A DNA stretch of 55,309 bases from Lachnospiraceae bacterium. Its GTDB lineage: Bacteria > Bacillota > Clostridia > Lachnospirales > Lachnospiraceae. The notes under the pieces are model-generated. The model was not told where the DNA came from. It made no database searches and saw nothing but the letters and a program-made list of their open reading frames with translations. Shown here one piece after another: positions 35,008-44,034 of this stretch. The translations under genes were made by a program, and so were the position numbers. The stretch covers positions 1-55,309 of the forward strand of contig JAFLTG010000009.1 in NCBI GenBank assembly GCA_022510545.1, given 5' to 3'. The first letter of the stretch is position 1, and each line of letters starts with the position of its first letter.

Positions 35008-36108
35008 ATGGAAGAAAGAAAGATATTAGTCACAAGATCTTCAATGCCAAGCTACGAGGACTATATTGATGCAATTAAGCCGTTATGGGATACCCATTGG
35101 CTTACCAATATGGGAGTATATCATCAGCAGCTGGAGAAGGAATTAAAAGAATACCTTAAAGTTCAGGAACTTTCTTTAATGGTGAATGGTCATATGGCTT
35201 TGGAGCTGGCTATTCAGGCATTTGGTTTCCCCAAAGATTCTGAAGTGATAACAACGCCGTTTACGTTTATTTCTACAACTCATGCAATCGTAAGGAACGG
35301 ACTTAAGCCTGTATTCTGCGATATTAAAAGCAGTGACGGAACTATTGATGAGACCAAGATTGAAGATCTGATAACTGAATATACCGTGGCAATTGTACCG
35401 GTACACGTATATGGACATGTGTGCAATGTAGATGAGATACAGAGAATTGCGGATAAGTACAACCTCAAGGTTATTTATGATGCAGCACATGCTTTTGGCG
35501 TGGAATATGAAGGAAATGGGATAGGAACATACGGCGATGCGTCTGTTTTTAGTTTTCATGCAACAAAGGTTTTCAATACCATAGAGGGCGGTGCAGTCAC
35601 TTTCAAAGAACATTCCATTTATGATAAGTTATACAATCTTAAGAATTTCGGCATTCGCGGAGAAGAAGTTGTTACAGAAGTCGGAGCCAATGCAAAGATG
35701 AATGAGTTCTGTGCGATTATGGGCTTGTGTAATCTTAAGAATATAGATAAATCAATAGATGATAGGGCAAAGAGTTTAAGACTTTACAAGGACAGATTAT
35801 CAAAAATAGAGGGAATACGGATATTTGAAGAAAATCAAAATGTAAAGAGCAATTATGCCTATTTTCCGGTATTGATAACAGACGATTATAAGAGCAGCAG
35901 GAATGATTTATATAACAAATTAAGGAAATGTGGCATATATTCAAGGAAATATTTCTATCCGTTAACATCAGACCAGGCATGTTTCAAGAATAAATATAGA
36001 GACACAAGCCTTCCATGCGCGAGAGAAATGGCAGAGCAGGTTTTATGCCTGCCATTGTATGAGGGGTTAGCAGAGAATGATATAGACTATATCACAAGTT
36101 TGTTTTAA
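35008..36108 (+). CDS. DegT/DnrJ/EryC1 sugar aminotransferase
   Basis: A 366-residue type I PLP enzyme. TPFTFISTTHAIVRNGLKPV, VPVHVYGHVCNVDEI and VIYDAAHAFGVEY are the fold markers, and SFHATKVFNTIEGGAVTF contains the Schiff-base lysine. It aminates a 4-keto sugar nucleotide, as PseC, PglE and RmlA-partner enzymes do. It is followed by a second, shorter PLP-fold protein after 6 bases. It could serve the dehydratase products of this island. Confidence 0.85.
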   Translation: MEERKILVTRSSMPSYEDYIDAIKPLWDTHWLTNMGVYHQQLEKELKEYLKVQELSLMVNGHMALELAIQAFGFPKDSEVITTPFTFISTTHAIVRNGLKPVFCDIKSSDGTIDETKIEDLITEYTVAIVPVHVYGHVCNVDEIQRIADKYNLKVIYDAAHAFGVEYEGNGIGTYGDASVFSFHATKVFNTIEGGAVTFKEHSIYDKLYNLKNFGIRGEEVVTEVGANAKMNEFCAIMGLCNLKNIDKSIDDRAKSLRLYKDRLSKIEGIRIFEENQNVKSNYAYFPVLITDDYKSSRNDLYNKLRKCGIYSRKYFYPLTSDQACFKNKYRDTSLPCAREMAEQVLCLPLYEGLAENDIDYITSLF

Positions 36109-36114
36109 GATTGG

Positions 36115-37071
36115 ATGGCAATTATGAAAGAGATTGGCGGATATATAGAGCTTGATCATTATTCCGGTGATATGCTTCATGAAGGTGCGATAAAACTAAA
36201 CAGTGGAAGAAATGCGTTAGCCTATTTGATTGAAACTAAAGGAATTAAGAAAATACTCATGCCTGGGTTTATGTGTGACTCATGTGATGATGTATTAAGA
36301 AAATACGGCGTGGAAATAAGACGTTATGGTATTGACTTGATGTTTCAGCCGGAAAATATTAAACTGCAGGATGACGAATGGATATATATTGTAAACTTCT
36401 ATGGCCAATTATCAGATTTAATTATTAACGATTTGAAGAATAAATATATACGTATTATAGCAGATTATTCCCAGTCGTATTTTAGGCTCCCGATTTCAGG
36501 TGTGGATACTTTGTATTCCTGTAGAAAATATTTTGGCGTGCCTGATGGAGCTATACTTTATACTGATAAGACTATTGAAAGAGAACTGCAGCAGGATGTG
36601 TCTTTTGAACGGATGAAACATATCTTGGGAAGATTTGAGAGAAAAGCTTCGGATTATTATGGTGACTACACTAAGGGTGAGGAGAAATTTGCAGATATTC
36701 CAATCATGAAAATGTCAAAGCTGACGGAAAATCTGTTGCATGGGATTAATTATGAAGTCTGTAAAGCGAGGCGTACTAATAATTTTCAATATTTAGAAAA
36801 GAGACTTCATAGTATAAACAAATTATCTCTGACTGTGCCGGAGGGTGCATTTATGTATCCGTTATATATTGATAATGGCGAGAATATTCGAAAAGAACTT
36901 CAGCAAAGAAAGATATACATTCCCTGTTTATGGCCAAATGTTGTGAATGATTATGGCCATGATGAACTTGAAAATGATATGGCAAGAAATATTTTACCAC
37001 TGCCGGTAGACCAGAGATATCTGCCGGAAGATATGGAGTACATTGTTGATACGATAAAACAATTGGTTTAA
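36115..37071 (+). CDS. Shortened DegT-like PLP-fold protein
   Basis: A 318-residue protein related to DegT aminotransferases but reduced. KLNSGRNALAYLIETKGIKK, LMPGFMCDSCDDVL, VNFYGQL, RIIADYSQSYF and YSCRKYFGVPDGAIL match the fold. The lysine of RKYFGVPDGA may take the Schiff-base role, though the usual SFxxxK spacing is changed. It may be a partner of the preceding enzyme or act on a different substrate. ATGs at 36115 and 36124 are both possible starts. Confidence 0.65.
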   Translation: MAIMKEIGGYIELDHYSGDMLHEGAIKLNSGRNALAYLIETKGIKKILMPGFMCDSCDDVLRKYGVEIRRYGIDLMFQPENIKLQDDEWIYIVNFYGQLSDLIINDLKNKYIRIIADYSQSYFRLPISGVDTLYSCRKYFGVPDGAILYTDKTIERELQQDVSFERMKHILGRFERKASDYYGDYTKGEEKFADIPIMKMSKLTENLLHGINYEVCKARRTNNFQYLEKRLHSINKLSLTVPEGAFMYPLYIDNGENIRKELQQRKIYIPCLWPNVVNDYGHDELENDMARNILPLPVDQRYLPEDMEYIVDTIKQLV

Positions 37072-37145
37072 GCAGGAGAATATGCAGTGCCTGATAGCGA
37101 TATTAGGTAAGAATATATGAAATTTTAAGATAGAAAGGAATTTGT

Positions 37146-37700
37146 ATGAATATTATAGGCAAAAAAGTAATTCTCAGAGCCATGGAGAAATCGGATTGTG
37201 AGATGGTTAGGGAAATGTTCAATGATCCTGAAATAGAGAACCTTGTTGTGGGATGGGCGTTTCCTCTATCAAGCTATGGGCAGGAGAGATGGTTTGAGAA
37301 TCATTATAATGATCAGAATAGTTTTCGATTTATTATCGAGGTTCCGGAGGATGGTCCGGTTGGAATTGCAACATTGATGGATATAGACTGGAAAAACAGA
37401 CGCGCTGACCATGGTATAAAGCTGGCTAATAAGGAGAGGCGTTCCAAAGGAATCGGCACAGATGCAGTTATGGCAATCATGAGGTATGCTTTTGACGAGC
37501 TTGGATTAATGCGTTTAGACGGCAGTTGGTTTGATGATAACCATGCATCCAAGGGTCTGTATACTAAGTGTGGCTGGGTTGAAGAAGGCGTTCGCAGAAA
37601 GTATATTTATAAGAATGGCGAGTGGAGAGATTTAACGGTTGTCGGTATTCTTGCCGATGAATATTACGAATTAATAAGAAAAAACCATTATTGGGATTAA
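37146..37700 (+). CDS. GNAT-family acetyltransferase
   Basis: A 184-residue RimJ/RimL-type GNAT protein. KKVILRAMEKSDCEMVREMF opens it, then ADHGIKLANKERRSKGIGTD (the acetyl-CoA-binding loop), LGLMRLDGSWFDDNHASKGL and YTKCGWVEEGVRRK. Probable N-acetylation of the amino sugar made by the two upstream PLP proteins. Ribosome binding site AAAGGAAT. Confidence 0.85.
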   Translation: MNIIGKKVILRAMEKSDCEMVREMFNDPEIENLVVGWAFPLSSYGQERWFENHYNDQNSFRFIIEVPEDGPVGIATLMDIDWKNRRADHGIKLANKERRSKGIGTDAVMAIMRYAFDELGLMRLDGSWFDDNHASKGLYTKCGWVEEGVRRKYIYKNGEWRDLTVVGILADEYYELIRKNHYWD

Positions 37701-37748
37701 TTATGCTCACTACAAGTGAAAATACCATGAAAGGTGGAATATTTATTT

Positions 37749-39116
37749 ATGAAATTATGTAAAAGAGCCATAGAGTTTGTACAGGTAATGAATGATAATG
37801 GTGAAGTCAGAATCTGTGGCTGGCAGAAAGACGGAGGAATTATCGGAAGACTCACGGAAAATTCCATGGAAGAAATATATAACAGTACTGAAGCTAATTT
37901 AATTAAGGAAAGACATATTAATAAGGATTATTCTAACTGCAATCCTAATGCCTGCCCGTTTGTAGCAAATGATAATGTTGAGGATATTTTTATTGAAGTG
38001 GATGAATTGCCCAAATTTCCTCCGGCTCTATATTTAGCTTACGAGAATACATGTAACTATCAGTGTGTTATGTGTACGATTCCGGATTGCCTGAGTGGCG
38101 CAGATAGAGCTGAGCATGAGAGAAAACTGGATAAGATAGACGACGAGCTTAGGAAAGTGCTGCCATATGTGAAGACAATCAGTGCAAACGGTCTGGGTGA
38201 GTTGTTTGCAAGCAAACATATACTGCAGCTTCTCTCAGAATGGAAACCTATAGCAGACCCATCGGAGTGTTTCGCCGGTTTAGAAACCAATGGCTCATTA
38301 TTCAATGAGAAAAATTGGAGTAAGATATCTAATCTGGGACAATATCATTTATCTGTAGCCATTACCATTCTTAGTTTTGACAACGATAAATATCAGGAAT
38401 TATCAGGAACAAAGCTTCCAATTTCCAACCTGATTGATAATCTTCATTTTGTGAAATCCTTAAGAGAACAGGGAATAATAAACTTTTTGGAACTGGCTAC
38501 AGTATATCAGGAGAAGAATTTTAGAGATTTACCGGACTTTGTAAGACGTTGTATAGAAGAATTTGGCGCTGATTTAGTACGTTTAAGACCATTTGAACCA
38601 TGGCGTGAAGCAAATATGCAGGATTGGTATAAGGATGTAAGAAATGAATATCATCCTCATCATCAGGAATTCCTGGAAGTAATGAAGGATCCTATTTTTA
38701 AGAATCCTAAGGTACTTGACGGGGGAGGCGGAAAACCCTCCGGATTGGGACCGGAACCTTATCCTTGGACGAGAGCGAAATATCATTTGGTTGAGAGAAT
38801 CTTATGTGATGATGGCTTTGTGGAAAGACTGAAAACAAAGGTACATACTGACAAATTGGTTATTTATGGCATGCACATTGTTGGAAGGGCGCTGGCCAGT
38901 CATCTGAAAAATGATTTTAATATTGCTTATTGCATTGACAGGGGCATGCATGGAAGGAAATTTGAGGATATTTCCATATATGGTGTAAATAATCTGGCAG
39001 GCTGTGATAAGAATGCAACGGTTATCGTTGCTTTGGACAGAAATGAAGACGCAGTCATCAGTTTGATGGAACGTGAGGGATACAAAGAAGTACTTTCTAT
39101 AAAAGATTTAGTATAG
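37749..39116 (+). CDS. Radical SAM protein with SPASM-like N-terminus and C-terminal Rossmann module
   Basis: A 455-residue protein. Residues about 1-70 read like the end of a SPASM domain (ICGWQKDGGIIGRLTENSME, IKERHINKDYSNCNPNACPF). Then ALYLAYENTCNYQCVMCTIP holds the CxxxCxxC iron-sulfur motif, ANGLGELFAS the GxGE-like strand. From about 370, LVIYGMHIVGRALASHL, YCIDRGMHGRKF and TVIVALDRNEDAVISL form the module. SPASM normally follows the radical SAM domain, so the order is unusual. The substrate may be a sugar. GTG 37734 is in frame but lies in the binding site. Confidence 0.75.
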   Translation: MKLCKRAIEFVQVMNDNGEVRICGWQKDGGIIGRLTENSMEEIYNSTEANLIKERHINKDYSNCNPNACPFVANDNVEDIFIEVDELPKFPPALYLAYENTCNYQCVMCTIPDCLSGADRAEHERKLDKIDDELRKVLPYVKTISANGLGELFASKHILQLLSEWKPIADPSECFAGLETNGSLFNEKNWSKISNLGQYHLSVAITILSFDNDKYQELSGTKLPISNLIDNLHFVKSLREQGIINFLELATVYQEKNFRDLPDFVRRCIEEFGADLVRLRPFEPWREANMQDWYKDVRNEYHPHHQEFLEVMKDPIFKNPKVLDGGGGKPSGLGPEPYPWTRAKYHLVERILCDDGFVERLKTKVHTDKLVIYGMHIVGRALASHLKNDFNIAYCIDRGMHGRKFEDISIYGVNNLAGCDKNATVIVALDRNEDAVISLMEREGYKEVLSIKDLV

Positions 39117-39124
39117 GAATAATT

Positions 39125-40264
39125 GTGGTTGTTGATATGGATAAAGAAATTGAAGTTAGCGTCATATGTATGACATATAATCATGAAAAATATATAGCCA
39201 AGGCATTGGATACGATTATTTCACAAAGGACGGATTTTAACTTTGAAATAGTAATACACGATGATTGCTCTACTGACAGCACGGCTGATATTATTAGAGA
39301 GTATGAAAAGAAATATCCTGATATTGTTAAGCCTATATATGAAAAAGAAAACCAATATTCTAAAGGTGCAGATGTTTTTATGGAACTTACTCTGCCTCAG
39401 GCAAGAGGAAGGTATATTGCCGTATGTGAGGGAGATGATTATTGGTTAGATGATGATAAACTTCAAATACAGTTCAATGCTATGGAAAAACATCCCGAAG
39501 TGGATATGTGTGCATGCGGGGCTGTGGAAATGGCTGAATCTGTAGAATCTCTGGAGATCAGACCACGATTATCGGATGGGATTTTACCTGTCGAAGATGT
39601 TATTCTGGGCGGTGGAAGATACCTTGCCACAAGTTCACTGTTCTTTCGCAAGGAATTGTTTGATGAATTTATGGAGTTTGAAAAGGTAATATGTTTTGAT
39701 TATTCCAATCAGATTAAAGGTGCTTTAAGAGGTGGCATATATTATGTAAACCGAATAATGTCGGTTTATCGTAAGGCTGTGGAGAATTCCTGGACCAAAA
39801 GAATCGAGAGGGACAAGAAAAAAAGAGAAGAACACATAAATACTGAAATTGCAATGCTTAGGCAGCTGGATATTGATACTAACGGACGATATAAAGAATG
39901 TATTGAAAGAAGAATAACTGCATATACGCCGTTTTGTGATCAGCTGCAAATGCATAAAGACGAGGCATTAGAGGAATTATCAGGCTGCAAAGAAAAAATA
40001 TATCTTTGGGGACTGGGTATGCGTGGTGATGCGATTCAGGAATTCTGCCAGAATGAACATATTATGCTTGATGGCGTATGTGACAAACAGAACGCTCACA
40101 TTGGAGAAAATACAGTATATGATTTTAAAATAGTGGATACGGAGTATGTTTTAGCTAATAGTAAAGCTGTGCTTGCATCTAATCATGCAATTTATGACTA
40201 TTTGAAGAAAATTGGATATGAAGGTCTGCTGATTGATTTTCATAAATATATGCCTTTAGCATAA
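39125..40264 (+). CDS. GT2 glycosyltransferase with C-terminal Rossmann module
   Basis: A 379-residue protein: VSVICMTYNHEKYIAKALDT, VIHDDCSTDSTADIIR and AVCEGDDYWLDDDKLQIQ are GT2 motifs typical of capsule enzymes. From about 285, KIYLWGLGMRGDAIQEFCQN and GVCDKQNAHIGEN form the module. GTG 39125 is favoured by AGGA six bases upstream; ATG 39137 lacks a clear binding site. Donor unknown. Confidence 0.82.
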   Translation: MVVDMDKEIEVSVICMTYNHEKYIAKALDTIISQRTDFNFEIVIHDDCSTDSTADIIREYEKKYPDIVKPIYEKENQYSKGADVFMELTLPQARGRYIAVCEGDDYWLDDDKLQIQFNAMEKHPEVDMCACGAVEMAESVESLEIRPRLSDGILPVEDVILGGGRYLATSSLFFRKELFDEFMEFEKVICFDYSNQIKGALRGGIYYVNRIMSVYRKAVENSWTKRIERDKKKREEHINTEIAMLRQLDIDTNGRYKECIERRITAYTPFCDQLQMHKDEALEELSGCKEKIYLWGLGMRGDAIQEFCQNEHIMLDGVCDKQNAHIGENTVYDFKIVDTEYVLANSKAVLASNHAIYDYLKKIGYEGLLIDFHKYMPLA

Positions 40265-40291
40265 TGGGTGAGTGGAGAGAGGAGTTTATAA

Positions 40292-41467
40292 ATGAAACTG
40301 TCAAAGACTGCACAAATGATAGAGATATCGCCAACTAGAAGACTTTTCGATCTGGCGAAGAATTATTCCGATGTTATTGATTTTACGCTGGGTGATCCTG
40401 ATATCATTCCTGCCAAAGAGATTCGTGATGCGGCAATCTCGGCCATCAATGCAGGTAAGACGCGTTACTCGGCAAACGCAGGGCTGATCGAGTTAAGAAA
40501 GAGTATAGCAGAGCATGTCGAAAAACTCTATGGCAGAAAGGTTGATCCTGAAAAAGAGGTCATTGTAACAGTTGGTGCAATGGAAGCACTGTACTTGACC
40601 TGTATGGCAATGATTGATCCCGGAGATGAAGTTATTTTGTTTGATCCGTACTATCCCAATTATCGCCAGATGGTGGAAATGTGTGGCGGAGTCCCTGTGA
40701 TCATTCATACTGAATCCTCTGAAGGATTCCATATCGATATGGCCAAGCTTAAAGCTGCTATTACGCCTAAAACGATTGCTATAATAATCAATAATCCCTG
40801 TAATCCCAGCGGAAAAGTGTGGTCTAAGCAGGAAGTAGATGATATTGCAAAGATTGCAAAGGAATCCGGGATTGCCGTTATCAGCGATGAAGTTTATCGC
40901 ACATTGATATATGAAGGTGAGCATTACGGTATAATGAATGTACCCGGTCTTGAAGATCAGGCAGTGCTTATCGACAGTTTCTCCAAGGAGTTTTGTATGA
41001 CCGGCTGGAGGCTTGGATATGCTGTGGCAAATGAGCCGTTGATCAGTACAATGACGCGCCTTAGCGAGAATGTTGTCGCATGTGCGCCTCTTGCCTCACA
41101 ACATGCCGGCATTGCAGCCCTTACAGATTCGAATTTGGATATGCAGCCTGTTTATGAGAAGTTTAAAGAGCGCAGGGACTACATTTATCAGCGTGCGCAG
41201 GCTATACCTGGTCTGGTATGCAATAAGCCCCAGGGAACTTTTTATCTGTTTATAGATGTGTCCAAGTTTGGAATGAATTCAGAGGTTTTTGCACAGAGGC
41301 TTATAGAAAGCGTCCATGTAGCGGTCGCTCCCGGCATTGCTTATGGGAAAGCGTATGACTATTTCATTAGATTAGCATATACGGTAGATATCCCGGTGAT
41401 TGCAGAGGGTATGGATCGTATGGAACGTTTTATTAAATCAATTACGGAATGCGGTGAGAATGAATGA
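40292..41467 (+). CDS. Class I/II PLP aminotransferase (aspartate-aminotransferase fold)
   Basis: A 391-residue enzyme: FTLGDPDIIP, YSANAGLIELRKSIAEH, FDPYYPNYRQM, INNPCNPSGKVWSKQEV, ISDEVYRTLIY, SFSKEFCMTGWRLGYAVANE (Schiff-base lysine) and IRLAYTVDI. It overlaps the ATP-grasp gene by 4 bases, so the pair acts together. It may make an amino acid or keto acid used in glycan modification. GC is higher than in the preceding genes. It could also be a relocated housekeeping enzyme. Confidence 0.85.
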   Translation: MKLSKTAQMIEISPTRRLFDLAKNYSDVIDFTLGDPDIIPAKEIRDAAISAINAGKTRYSANAGLIELRKSIAEHVEKLYGRKVDPEKEVIVTVGAMEALYLTCMAMIDPGDEVILFDPYYPNYRQMVEMCGGVPVIIHTESSEGFHIDMAKLKAAITPKTIAIIINNPCNPSGKVWSKQEVDDIAKIAKESGIAVISDEVYRTLIYEGEHYGIMNVPGLEDQAVLIDSFSKEFCMTGWRLGYAVANEPLISTMTRLSENVVACAPLASQHAGIAALTDSNLDMQPVYEKFKERRDYIYQRAQAIPGLVCNKPQGTFYLFIDVSKFGMNSEVFAQRLIESVHVAVAPGIAYGKAYDYFIRLAYTVDIPVIAEGMDRMERFIKSITECGENE

Positions 41468-42663
41468 AAAAGATACTGATGCTGGGAGGTTCAAAACAAC
41501 AAATTCCGGCGATAAAGAAAGCAAAGGAATTAGGGTATTATACCATAACTTGCGATTATCTGCCTGATAATCCGGGGCATGAGTTTTCTGATGAATATCA
41601 TAATGTAAGTACCACTGATAAAGAGGCGGTACTTGCACTGGCCTCTAACTTAGGGATAGATGGAATCGTGGCATATGCTTCCGATCCGGCAGCGCCGACG
41701 GCGGCCTATGTTGCCGAGAAACTGGGATTACCTACCAGTCCCTATGACTCAGTCGAAATCCTATGTAATAAGGACTTGTTTCGTGAATATCTAAGCAGTC
41801 ACGGATTTGCGACACCTAAGGCACAAGGATTCTCAACTCTTGAGGAGGTCATAAGGGAGATAGATACATTTCATTTTCCGGTCATGGTAAAGCCGGTAGA
41901 CTCATCCGGATGTAAAGGTATCAATCGTGTCGATGACCCCGCCGGAATAGAGGCAGCAGTACAAGAGGCTCTATATTATTCCAGAAAAAAACGTCTGATT
42001 GTTGAGGAGTTTATCAAGAAAAAAGGTTACCAGATATCCGGTGATATTTTTTCCGTTGATGGCAGACTGGCATTTTACAGCTTTGGCAATGAGCTATACA
42101 GTTCCAAGGGAGTGAAAGAATATGTGGCTCTTGGTGAGTTTTGGCCGAGTTTACTTACAAAAGACATTGAAAAGAAGCTCTGTGATGAGCTTCAGCGACT
42201 GATAACAGGTCTTGGAATGAAGAGTACGGCATATAATGTTGAGGCAATCGTAGACGAGAGCGATACAGTTTATCTGATGGAAGTAGGTCCACGCAATGGG
42301 GGCAGTTATATACCGCAGCTTATTGAACTGACCACCGGAGTAGACTTGGTTGAGTATACACTCAAGGCTGCAGTTGGCGGCGATATATCTGATCTGAAAA
42401 CTATGCCAAGCAAAGGATTCTATTCAAACTACATGATTATGAGCAAGGCAGAGGGAAGGTTTAATGGGATATGGTATGATCCGTGGTTCAAGGAACATTG
42501 CCTGTTAGCAGAGTACTGTACCTGCAAGGAGGATGAACCGGTGCATGTATTTGAGAATACGACACACTCTTTGGGAACAATCTTATTCCGGGCAGACTCT
42601 TTGGAGCAGATGATCAAGATCACTTCTAATATGGATGATTATTTCAGAGTTTTGAGTAAATGA
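41464..42663 (+). CDS. ATP-grasp ligase
   Basis: A 399-residue ATP-grasp protein. KILMLGGSKQQIPAIKKAKE is the PurK-like N-terminal part; FPVMVKPVDSSGCKGINRVD is the ATP-binding lysine loop; LIVEEFIKKKGYQISGDIF and YLMEVGPRNGGSYIPQL hold the metal-binding Glu and Asn. Family members join a carboxylate to an amine. Coupled to the aminotransferase by a 4-base overlap, it may attach an amino acid to a sugar. The substrate is inferred only. Confidence 0.8.
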   Translation: MKKILMLGGSKQQIPAIKKAKELGYYTITCDYLPDNPGHEFSDEYHNVSTTDKEAVLALASNLGIDGIVAYASDPAAPTAAYVAEKLGLPTSPYDSVEILCNKDLFREYLSSHGFATPKAQGFSTLEEVIREIDTFHFPVMVKPVDSSGCKGINRVDDPAGIEAAVQEALYYSRKKRLIVEEFIKKKGYQISGDIFSVDGRLAFYSFGNELYSSKGVKEYVALGEFWPSLLTKDIEKKLCDELQRLITGLGMKSTAYNVEAIVDESDTVYLMEVGPRNGGSYIPQLIELTTGVDLVEYTLKAAVGGDISDLKTMPSKGFYSNYMIMSKAEGRFNGIWYDPWFKEHCLLAEYCTCKEDEPVHVFENTTHSLGTILFRADSLEQMIKITSNMDDYFRVLSK

Positions 42664-42708
42664 AAGGTTATATGCATATGAATGTATGTGTATTTCGAGG
42701 ATAACACT

Positions 42709-43938
42709 ATGCAGTCGAACCATAGCAATAATATTTATAGATTACCTGATTTTTGCAATGATTCTTTCTGCATCTACGGTGCAGGAATCGTTGCAACAAG
42801 CATCTATACGGCAATCCGGACTATATATAATAAGAAACCTCTATTTTTCCTTGTATCAGACGCCGCAGAAGGGAAAAGTGACGAAAATCCGTTAGAAATA
42901 GATGGAATTACCGTAAAGCGCCTTTCTGCATGGAAAAAAGAGCTACAAGATTATAAACAGACCGACAAAGAGAACAATCAACATAATGATGAATCATGGC
43001 AGTCTACCATTGATTCATTAATACCCAAACATTATCTTATAGTTACGCCTGAAGTGCATCAACCTGCGATTGTTGCATCGCTTCGTTCTTTGGATGTCTT
43101 GACTATAAATGACTCCCCAATCACTTTGTTTACCAATGACTTAGAAAATGAATATATGGAGGCTTATTACAGCAGCATGCCGGGATGTAATACCGTGCAG
43201 AAGCTGTTGGCTGACACGCAGCAGAGTCGGGGAACGGATATGGAAACACTTCAGGTCTTCCAGGCAAAATGCCATGTAGACAGGCCTCTGCAGAATCCTA
43301 TGGAAAATCCGTCATATATCTATCCTATTCAGGTAGGAGCAGCATTGACCGACCTTATGATTTCAGAGCTCAGGGACAATGGTGGAGATAATATATCCTT
43401 TAAAAACCGGAATTACTGTGAATTGACAGCCACCTACTATGCATGGAAAAACAGCCATGCCGCTTATAAAGGGCTATGTCACTACAGACGGATATTTGAT
43501 ATCAGTGATGCACAGATGCAGGCATTGCTGGAAAGGAATACTGAGTGGGACGTAATATTGCCTTATCCGACCATTCACTATCCCAATATATCCACCCAGC
43601 ATATCCGCTATATAAATGATTCCGACTGGAATGCCCTGCAATTGGCGCTGAAAGAGACAGCCCCGGAATATTTTGAGGAATATAATAAGCTGATTTTATC
43701 AGGAGAGCAGTATTTCTATAACTTCAATATGCTCATAGCCAGGGCGGAAATCTTTGACGACTACTGCAGTTTTCTATTCAAAGTGTTAGAAAGAGTGGAA
43801 GAACTTACCTCTCCAAAAGGAGCAGACCGCGCGGACCGTTTTGCAGGCTATATGGGAGAAAATCTTACAACATTGTATTTTCACAAAAACCGTGAAAAAT
43901 TGAAAATATTATACTCGGGCAAAATCTGGTTGACATAA
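42709..43938 (+). CDS. DUF4422 glycosyltransferase with N-terminal Rossmann-like module
   Basis: A 409-residue protein. ATG 42709 follows GAGG; ATG 42682 is in frame but less well placed. The N-terminus has DSFCIYGAGIVATSIYTAIR and FLVSDAAEGKSDEN, the recurring module. The C-terminal half is DUF4422: YPIQVGAALTD, YCELTATYYAWKNSHAAYKG, LCHYRRIFDI, WDVILPYPTIHYPN and FYNFNMLIARAEIFDDYCSF. DUF4422 proteins are GT-A-like transferases of capsule loci. Confidence 0.78.
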   Translation: MQSNHSNNIYRLPDFCNDSFCIYGAGIVATSIYTAIRTIYNKKPLFFLVSDAAEGKSDENPLEIDGITVKRLSAWKKELQDYKQTDKENNQHNDESWQSTIDSLIPKHYLIVTPEVHQPAIVASLRSLDVLTINDSPITLFTNDLENEYMEAYYSSMPGCNTVQKLLADTQQSRGTDMETLQVFQAKCHVDRPLQNPMENPSYIYPIQVGAALTDLMISELRDNGGDNISFKNRNYCELTATYYAWKNSHAAYKGLCHYRRIFDISDAQMQALLERNTEWDVILPYPTIHYPNISTQHIRYINDSDWNALQLALKETAPEYFEEYNKLILSGEQYFYNFNMLIARAEIFDDYCSFLFKVLERVEELTSPKGADRADRFAGYMGENLTTLYFHKNREKLKILYSGKIWLT

Positions 43939-43943
43939 TGCGC

Positions 43944-43984
43944 TTGACAATTATACTTTAAAGTATAATAATTTAAAGTATAAT
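43944..43984 (+). promoter_or_regulatory. Promoter with a palindrome and tandem repeat
   Basis: TTGACA 43944-43949 is followed by the 18-bp perfect palindrome TTATACTTTAAAGTATAA (43951-43968). The core TTTAAAGTATAATAA occurs twice, giving TATAAT at 43964-43969 and 43979-43984. Spacing from TTGACA to the first TATAAT is only 14, so the true pair is uncertain. The palindrome could be an operator for the ATPase gene. Confidence 0.5.
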
Positions 43985-44034
43985 AATGCTTGCGCTTTAA
44001 ATATTGCGGGCTGTGGGAAAGGTCTGATCATAAT

